Below, one piece after another: positions 58,601 through 64,000 of a stretch of DNA of 64,000 nt. Below the pieces are notes generated by a model. That model saw only the letters and a list, made by a program, of their open reading frames with translations, made no database searches and was not told the origin of the DNA. Position 1 is the first letter of the stretch; every line of letters starts with the position of its first letter. The translations under genes and the position numbers were made by a program. Origin of the DNA: Biomphalaria glabrata (Eukaryota > Mollusca > Gastropoda > Planorbidae); NCBI RefSeq assembly GCF_947242115.1, contig NC_074726.1, positions 12,709,970 to 12,773,969 on the forward strand. The letters run 5' to 3'.

Positions 58601-61600
58601 AAGAACCTTAAATAGACTAAAAAGTCACTTGTTTTTTAACAATAATATGGGCATCAGTTTTAGGAAAACATTTTTTTTCAGTAATTAGTGCTAGAAGTAG
58701 AATTGTAGATCTGTTCAGTGCTAGAAATTAAATTTGTAGATCTGTTCAGTTCTAGAAGTAAAATTTGTAGATCTATTGGTAGATTTTGTCTGTGCTAGAA
58801 GTAGAATTTATTCAATACTTAGTGCTTAAAAGATTTTTTTAAATTTAAAATGTGCTCTTAATTTTTATGTGATTAATTATTCATAAATTGTCTCATAATG
58901 ATTTTGTGTAAAGAAAAAAAATTCTTTCCCTATCTTTTAGGTCTGGCCCGTGCAAAGAGTATTCCCAGTCACACATACTCACATGAAGTAGTGACCTTAT
59001 GGTACCGTCCTCCCGATGTTTTACTTGGCTCAACAGAGTATTCCACATCATTGGATATGTGGTAAGTCAAATCTTGTTTTACATATCTTAAAATAGTAAA
59101 ATATTTGTATTTATGTACATTTGGCAGTGTTGGCTGAAACTATGGCTTATAACAAAATTAACACAAATATGCTTTGTGGGAGAGCATTTTTTGTGTCCCC
59201 ACCTGAAGTGAATCAATCCATCTAATGCTTCTTTATAGTTGATAGTGGATGCTGTTCAACTCATCTGATAACAATAGACTAGTGATCTGGTAACCAAAAG
59301 GGACTTCTCACCTCTCCTTTTCATTGTTTAAAAATCTGCCTTTGATAATGAAGAACTGATTATAATTTTGTGTTATAGTGTAACTAGGTTATTGTTTGCA
59401 CTAGTATCATAGAAGACCAGGAATGCACATCAACTACCATTACTTCATGAACCACAACTTCAGAAAAAATTTTGTTAGTGTTTTAATCTTTTTAATTGTG
59501 CATTTCTTCCATTATGTCAAATCTTAGTTCAAATGTATTTAACTTTTTGCCATTTTAAAATTACCTTCAGTTGGGTTTTATTTTTTGAGCTTTGCTTTAC
59601 CTTTTTATTTTCTTTACTAAATGTAGCTTTTAGTACAAAAAAAATATATTAATGTATGCTATATATTATTATAATTCTGTGATTTTTTTTTCCAGGGGTG
59701 TGGGCTGTATTCTAACTGAAATGATCTCTGGTCAGGCCACATTTCCTGGCATGAAAGATGCCTTTGACCAGTTAAACCAGATCTTCAAAATGTTGGGCAC
59801 TCCCACAGAGGCATCATGGGAAGGGGTCACCAAGTATGCCAACTATGATCTCAGTAAGAAACATTCTTTTTGGATTAACTTCTACCCATCAGTTTGACTA
59901 AGTAGGGAATACTCTGGTATCAATAAAAATAAAGTTAACAAGTACAAGTTCACTTGTCCATTCTGTACTGCATGTTTTCACATATATTTTCAGTTCTTGT
60001 CATCACTGCTAACTTGTAAAAATAATAGATTTTGTTTTTCTTTCATATTAAAATGCTAATTAAAAAATAAGAATAAAATATTTTTATCCAATTGGAAATT
60101 TTCATTAAAATACCTTGGATAAGATTCTGATTTATCCACTTTGCATTACTTAAAATCATCTTATCAGTATCCTATTGATTTTCTGTAATCATATCTACTG
60201 GTACTGCATATTATTACTATTAAACCTAACATGATGTTACACAAATTCAAGAGGAAAAGAAACATGCGATTTAAAAATGTGAGTTTGTAACGTTAGTGAC
60301 ACCATTAGAATGTTTCTCAACCTAAATTCTTTGACTTTTTGTCCTCAGAGAAACTAGAAAGATACCCTCCTCAATCTTTGGCCTGCTGTATACCCAAACT
60401 ATCTTTTGTACCACATGCTGAAGAGTTGGCAGCTCAATGTTTACAGGTGAGTCTTGCTACTAAACTTTTGTCCTTGTTATGCAACAGTCAATGTGATTAA
60501 CTTTCAGTTTATACACATTCTGAAAAATTCAGTTAAAAAAATACATAGTCATATTACATCACAGAATGGGAAGAGGGCTGTGCTCTGGTCTCTTTTCCTT
60601 AACTATCAACCACATTTACTAATTGACATTTCACACTTAAAAGTTAAGATGTTTTTTAATTCAATATGTGTTGCATTGACAAATTTATGGATGTAAAAAA
60701 AATTGTTTTTCCCATCCCACAAAAACAGATGCAACCTCATTTGAGAATATCTGCCGCAGCAGCCAAACGCCATGATTACTTTAAAGATCTTCCTTCAAAA
60801 ATTCATGAGTTATCTGATAGTAAGTCTTATAAACTATTTCTCTTCAAGATGTTGCAGTATTTTATTTTGCCGATTAAAACATTTTTTTTACAAACATACC
60901 AGTGTAGTTTTTATGAACAAGAAAACCAATGATTTAGAGATTTTAACTTCAAAATTAACATATGGGATTAGGTTAACACATGGGGGTGAATAGGGTGTAC
61001 TAATTTTATTGGTTTGAAAGAATGTATATAATCATATTCAAATTCCAAGGTAATGAAATTTACGACAGGTACTTCAACTTGAGACATAAATAATATTGTA
61101 GATATATGTTTAGTCAATTCTTTAGAAAGGATTGCCATTTTGTAATTGTATGTGGTTTTTGGTTTAGGAACTTTTGGGGAAAAGCTGCTATTAGTTTGGT
61201 GTGGTCTGTCTTTTTGTGTTAACAGAGATAAAGTTGTGGTTGTTAATATTTTGCAGTTCACAGCTTCTGATATTCTTGATGAAAATATTGAAATCTGGCT
61301 TATTACCTGCCAGAGTTGACCACTTTGGGGGTCAATTTTGAGTTTGTGTTTCCACACAAACTATCTTTGTAGCCTTCTTTTTCTTTAAAAAAAATTAGAA
61401 AATGAAGAATTATTTATTTATGTAGGGTTAAGTTGTAGTGATTAAGCCGGGGGTCCTGTGAAAAAAATCATTATTATTTATCATAGAGATAAATAAGATT
61501 ATACTGAACTGATGTATTTATTGGCATATTTTTTTTGCATTTCACCATTATACACAATTAATCTTATGAATACTTGATTTTTGTCTACAGCTACATCAAT

Positions 61601-61706
61601 ATTTAACATTCCTGGTCTTCGCCTGCTTCCTGAAACAGGAGATGTGTCAACTACTCAGAGACGGCAATCTTCACGTTCTGGTATTAGAACAACACTCAAA
61701 ATATAA
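46617..61706 (+). CDS. CDK14: Cyclin-dependent kinase 14 (PFTAIRE kinase), complete
   Basis: Fifteen exons: 46617-46665, 49453-49524, 50588-50646, 51570-51738, 51852-52009, 52873-53044, 53815-53909, 57022-57084, 57427-57488, 57697-57758, 58941-59061, 59696-59853, 60349-60446, 60729-60819 and 61591-61706. All are GT-AG with consistent phase, for 514 residues (human CDK14 about 470). Residues 1-169 are a Ser/Pro/basic leader. The kinase domain starts near 180: glycine loop GEGSYATV (187-194), VALK lysine 209, the diagnostic PFTAIRE (220-226), HRDLKPQN with catalytic D301, DFG 319-321, and the PPD motif in place of APE. The C-terminal lobe runs through DYFKDLP, and a short basic tail ends TTLKI. 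CDK14 pairs with cyclin Y at the plasma membrane and phosphorylates LRP6 in Wnt signalling at G2/M. Exon 1 ([16 protein letters not shown]) is short but in phase; other first exons are possible. The large introns are full of repeats. Confidence 0.93.
46780..47120. repeat. AGATCT/TCTAGA-rich island in CDK14 intron 1
   Basis: Many copies of TAGATCTAGATCTAGA and 'tctagac/gtctaga' occur within about 340 bases. The composition differs from the neighbouring T-rich intron. Confidence 0.6.
47410..47490 (+). mobile_element. hAT-like terminal fragment
   Basis: ATGATGCCCAAAATACGTCC, GCTGGCCATATCTGGCCTGC resembles hAT termini of the 'GGTGCCCAACCTACGGCCCG' kind. The other end was not found. The rest of intron 1, to 48400, shows nothing else clear. 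Confidence 0.45.
48460..49185 (+). mobile_element. LINE with RNase H and Cys/His tail, degraded
   Basis: Pieces read '[16 protein letters not shown]', [10 protein letters not shown] (RNase H core), [18 protein letters not shown] and [14 protein letters not shown] (the Cys/His motif near the end of I/Nimb-like ORF2). It ends with an (AGA)n tail near 49170-49188. Stops and frame changes are frequent. It lies in CDK14 intron 1, sense orientation. Confidence 0.75.
49855..50515 (+). repeat. Dispersed composite repeat with an internal tRNA-like segment (copy 2)
   Basis: It matches 375-1030 block by block: TTTACAAAG-TTATATCAACTC, 'tttcttttacctgacaa', TTTGGTATCTCAAAC, 'ggtccagacaagtgatagg' and ACAATTGGTAAAAA. 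The tRNA-like core is at about 50212-50275 (TAGCAGAGTGGTTAC). It ends close before CDK14 exon 3. Confidence 0.8.
51125..51405 (-). mobile_element. SINE (family A), reverse copy
   Basis: The minus strand reads GGGGGCATAGTGGCTGAGG, 'gagttcaaatcta', ACTCTAATGGGTATGTGACA, 'ggggaatgtaaatgcagttg' and 'taacattatctgcc', the full order of the family. It is diverged and lies in CDK14 intron 3. Confidence 0.75.
53964..54250 (+). mobile_element. SINE (family A), well preserved
   Basis: The head GGGGGCGCGGTGGTCGAATG resembles a tRNA-Ser/Leu-like A box. The B-box is 'gggtttgaatcctg', then 'gagtccacccaactctaatg', 'gtgctggccacataacaccc', and 'ggtctgaatggggaaactt' at the 3' end. It is the best reference copy in the window. 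It sits in CDK14 intron 7, about 50 bases after exon 7. Confidence 0.88.
54605..55750 (-). mobile_element. LINE reverse-transcriptase ORF, internally deleted
   Basis: The minus strand gives [55 protein letters not shown], then [20 protein letters not shown], the catalytic [10 protein letters not shown], and the tail MRFVGHVLR with [14 protein letters not shown]. The stretch that normally lies between the early fingers region and AIDYIM is missing, and there are frame changes. It is of the jockey/RTE-like 'endonuclease-reverse transcriptase' type; the clade is uncertain. It is antisense in CDK14 intron 7. Confidence 0.85.
55880..56965 (+). mobile_element. CR1-type LINE 3' region, interrupted by a TTAA-targeting MITE
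   Basis: It encodes [38 protein letters not shown], then (after an internal deletion) [20 protein letters not shown] and TTLAEF. At TTAA (56255-56258) a 637-bp MITE intervenes. The LINE resumes at 56896 with 'ttaagtcattgattaacata', matching 27465-27520. It is in sense orientation in CDK14 intron 7. Confidence 0.8.
56259..56895. mobile_element. piggyBac-type MITE (TTAA target)
   Basis: It is flanked by TTAA on both sides (56255-56258 and 56896-56899). The ends are CCCTTACCAG and CCGGAAAGGG, inverted with one mismatch in the first ten bases, as in piggyBac elements. Near the right end, CCCACTGGGTGGGACATT and TGTCCCACCCAGTGGGAC form an inner palindrome around an A run. A 63-codon minus frame inside is not recognisable as transposase. 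Confidence 0.8.
57870..58475 (+). mobile_element. SINE (family A) unit carrying a nested second repeat
   Basis: Outer unit: GTATACTGATATCTTTATG (57903) and CATCTTTCTGAATATTACCA (58179), then the tRNA-like head, 'gggttcaaatcctggtgaag' and 'gtgctggccacatgacgcc'. It matches 44125-44510. Between the two outer blocks lies an extra 230 bases (57935-58165) that is absent from 44125-44510 and related to 9440-9640. It is in CDK14 intron 10. Confidence 0.8.
57935..58165 (+). repeat. Dispersed repeat nested in the family-A unit
   Basis: It contains 'ttttatgtagcactact', CATAGCGCTTTGGCCCAAAC, 'gggagaaggttttccgtgct', GGCGCTCAGTAAACGC, and 'cttggcctcttgactacgct'. It has no obvious tRNA-like head. A shorter relative is at 9440-9640. 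Confidence 0.7.
61170..61380. repeat. Dispersed repeat in the last CDK14 intron
   Basis: Two blocks are shared with the 3' UTR region. 'ggggaaaagctgctattagt' recurs at 62095-62120, and 'ttttgagtttgtgtttccac', ACACAAACTATCTTTGTAGC recurs at 62850-62905. The longest minus frame here is probably not coding. Confidence 0.65.
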
Positions 61707-63620
61707 CTAAAGAAATCCTGCTTTTTCTCAATGGGTATGTAGATGTTTAAGTTTCGAGAAAAAATATGCTCTGTTGTTGTTGTTTTTTTATCTTATCTTC
61801 TTAAAGAATTTGTTCAAATTTTTGTTTTCATTTTCTATCATCTTTAAACTTGAGTGAAGGCTACAGAGACCCAATCCTTCCTTTTAAAAGCCTTGCAACT
61901 GTTTATAATGATGGAAGTTTCCTTACAAATCAAGAGCAAGTTGTGTTTCCCTGACCTGTGGAACCAGCAAGTCTGGCACAGAACATCAAACTGTTGTTTC
62001 TTCATTCCTACAAAAGGGGAAGGCAGAGACCCTGAGTCAAATCTTGGTCAATAGAGGTTGACTTGGGACCTTTACTTTTTAGCAGCTCCCAAAGGGGAAA
62101 AGACGCTATTAGTTTTGTGTGGTTGTTCGTCCCGTAAACTAGAAAAGATAGTGAAAATCCGACATAATAATATTTTAGACCATTCTGATGCAATGGCTTT
62201 TTTCTTTTCTGAAAGCGAAAAATCTAATTTTTAAAATTAACTATTCACTATTAATAGTAACAAACACTGGAGGCTATTTAGTAAGGGAGATGGCTATTTA
62301 CCATATTTTGAAAATATTTATGCAAACCGTTTCAGATTTTTTATCAAAAAAATTTTTTTTCAACAAATGTATTGCTAAGTTAAGTAAGTTCTGTCATACT
62401 AACTAATACATTACCCAGTAACAAAAATAAATCTTTACTTTTTTTTAAAGAGAAAAAAATCTATTTAGTATGCATATACATGGAACATAATTTAAACCAA
62501 CAATTAATTAGTTTTTCATATTATCACATACGTGAACTGCAGTGAAACTCCATGGCTATGGAACTCTTAACTAAAGGAATTTTTGTTTACTGCAATTTTT
62601 TTTTTCTTGAGGCTTTGAATTAGAGATTGACCCTTTACAAAACATTTAGATCAATTAGATATTCATTATAAGACATCAGTTAGGCCACTTTTACCTATCC
62701 CTTGGTCTGCTGGACAGTTGGGGCACCACATAAGATCTGTCAACTACTTTCTCCATTCTTCTTTGTCATTTGCCTTTGATAGAATTTCATTCTGATATTC
62801 TTTCTGAAAAAATTTAAACCTGCCTTTTTACCTGCCTGGGTGGACCACTTCAGGGTCCGATTTTGAGTTTGTATTTCCACACAAACTGTCTTTGTAACCT
62901 TGTTGTTTTTAGTATATAGTCTAATCTTGTGTATTTTATAAACTTTTTTTCCTTCATGTCCTGGCCTTCACCATACCTTTTCATAAAAGTGATCACCTTT
63001 TAATAGTTGTCCTGGATGTGGCAAAATATGTAGGTCACAGCTGGGGCTGCGTAGCCGCAGGAAATACTGCATTCCTGATTAATCTTCTGACTTTTGCATT
63101 CCTGATTAATCTTCTGACTTGAAGACAAGCCTTATTATTTTTTTTTTTTTTAAGTCTGGAATATTTTTTATATCATTGTATCTTTGATCAAAGTTGTTAA
63201 GAATCATTTGATTTTTTGTTGAATAAGTTCTTGTTATGTTGCTTTGAAATTATTTCTAAAATGTGTACATTATTCTTTTTTTCAGAAGTTTGTATATTTT
63301 TGTAAACAAACAACTGAGCTCAATTTTTCAACAAATACTTTCTCTCTGCCAATCAAAGAAAGGAGACAGTTGGCATTGAAATTCAACTTATTTTTTTCTG
63401 GATAAACCAGCAAGAATCAAAGCCTGATGGTTCAGATTATTAATTTGTGATGTCAATATAACAAGGCCAAGAGAAAATCGAAAACACAATACAGTTTTAA
63501 TTTAACATGAAACTGTAATACTATATTGTTACACACAACTTTAATGGTAAGGTCAGGACTTGAAGCATTACTTTGAAATCATAAAAAATACATGTATATT
63601 TGTAAAATAAATTCACTGTA
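61707..63620 (+). other. CDK14 3' UTR and downstream DNA
   Basis: No coding region. An AATAAA with a GT-rich follow-on lies near 63607. Repeat blocks related to the last intron occur at 62060-62140 and 62795-62915. A short direct repeat, 'gcattcctgattaatcttct', occurs twice at 63069-63120. Confidence 0.5.
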
Positions 63621-63704
63621 GGATTTTGCTTTAGTACTATACTAATCAACCCTCAATATACAAAAAAAATATTGTAATAGTTTTTTTTTTAACATGTAAG
63701 TCAG

Positions 63705-63840
63705 CTTTTAGTCACAAGTCTCTCTAGTGGTAGTGATATAAACATTGATATGAAGATCTTGGGTTTAAACCCTTGTCCAGAGAATAGTGATTCTCCTGTA
63801 TAAACAGACTTCTAAAGGAAGAAACAGTTAAGGGCAGCTC
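63705..63840 (+). repeat. Possible worn tRNA-like SINE
   Basis: TCTCTAGTGGTAGTG resembles an A-box head and 'cttgggtttaaaccctt' a B-box, about 40 bases apart. No tail shared with the other families was recognised. The last 160 bases of the window show nothing else. Confidence 0.35.
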
Positions 63841-64000
63841 TACTTTGTGATTTTCACACGTTCTCTCCTAAGCATCGTCCCCAGCAATAGGTGAAGTCTT
63901 ACTTTGCCAAACCTCCATAGCAGTAAATCTTACATCGTACTGACAACCTTGAATAGAATCTTTTGGCCTTTCAACCTAATGGTTAAGCTCTAATCAAAAT

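Noticed and set aside
60968-61357. 129-codon minus-strand frame in the last CDK14 intron
   Set aside because: It overlaps a dispersed repeat and has no splice or start context, and no motif is recognisable.
61854-62054. 66-codon plus-strand frame after the CDK14 stop
   Set aside because: It has no recognisable motif and a composition like the surrounding UTR; it ends in repeat-like sequence.

Overview
The window looks like AT-rich nuclear DNA from an animal, most likely a heterobranch (pulmonate-type) gastropod mollusc. It has small GT-AG exons in long introns, animal gene families (CDK14/PFTAIRE kinase, DAP, a WD40 protein) and a dense load of tRNA-derived SINEs, LINE 3' ends, hAT- and piggyBac-type MITEs, LTR elements and AGATCT/TCTAGA-rich islands. 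The snail assignment rests on remembered repeat styles, not on a search.

Layout. (1) 1-9160, plus strand: the 3' part of a WD40-repeat gene, possibly of the NACHT/WD (NWD) family, ending at 7397 with a long 3' UTR. A nearly intact 2.0 kb LTR element (4083-6072) sits in one intron. (2) 10853-16573, minus strand: a complete four-exon death-associated protein (DAP) gene of 108 aa, convergent with the WD40 gene. (3) 16574-20207: intergenic, with LINE 3' ends. (4) 20208-38259, minus strand: a complete 15-exon gene that I could assemble with every splice phase agreeing. It encodes a 678-aa protein with an unrecognised N-terminal region and a C-terminal nucleotidyltransferase resembling the RlaP (PF10127) group of the DNA polymerase beta superfamily. 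Its introns hold an 82-bp minisatellite, a LINE with a twin-priming inversion inside a SINE, and a 4.1 kb nested transposon complex. (5) 38260-45948: gene-free and rich in MITEs and SINEs. (6) 45949-46158, minus strand: a small one-exon gene for a 69-aa single-TM protein, head to head with (7) 46617-61706, plus strand: a complete 15-exon CDK14/PFTAIRE kinase gene of 514 aa. (8) 61707-64000: its 3' UTR and downstream DNA.

The genes do not form a pathway. They are independent housekeeping or signalling genes on both strands, with one likely shared promoter (46159-46616). The best candidate for something little described is the RlaP-like nucleotidyltransferase gene: related prokaryotic proteins have been linked to RNA repair, and the fused N-terminal region matches nothing I know. 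Exon boundaries were placed by reading splice sites and phases by eye; no alignment or database search was run.
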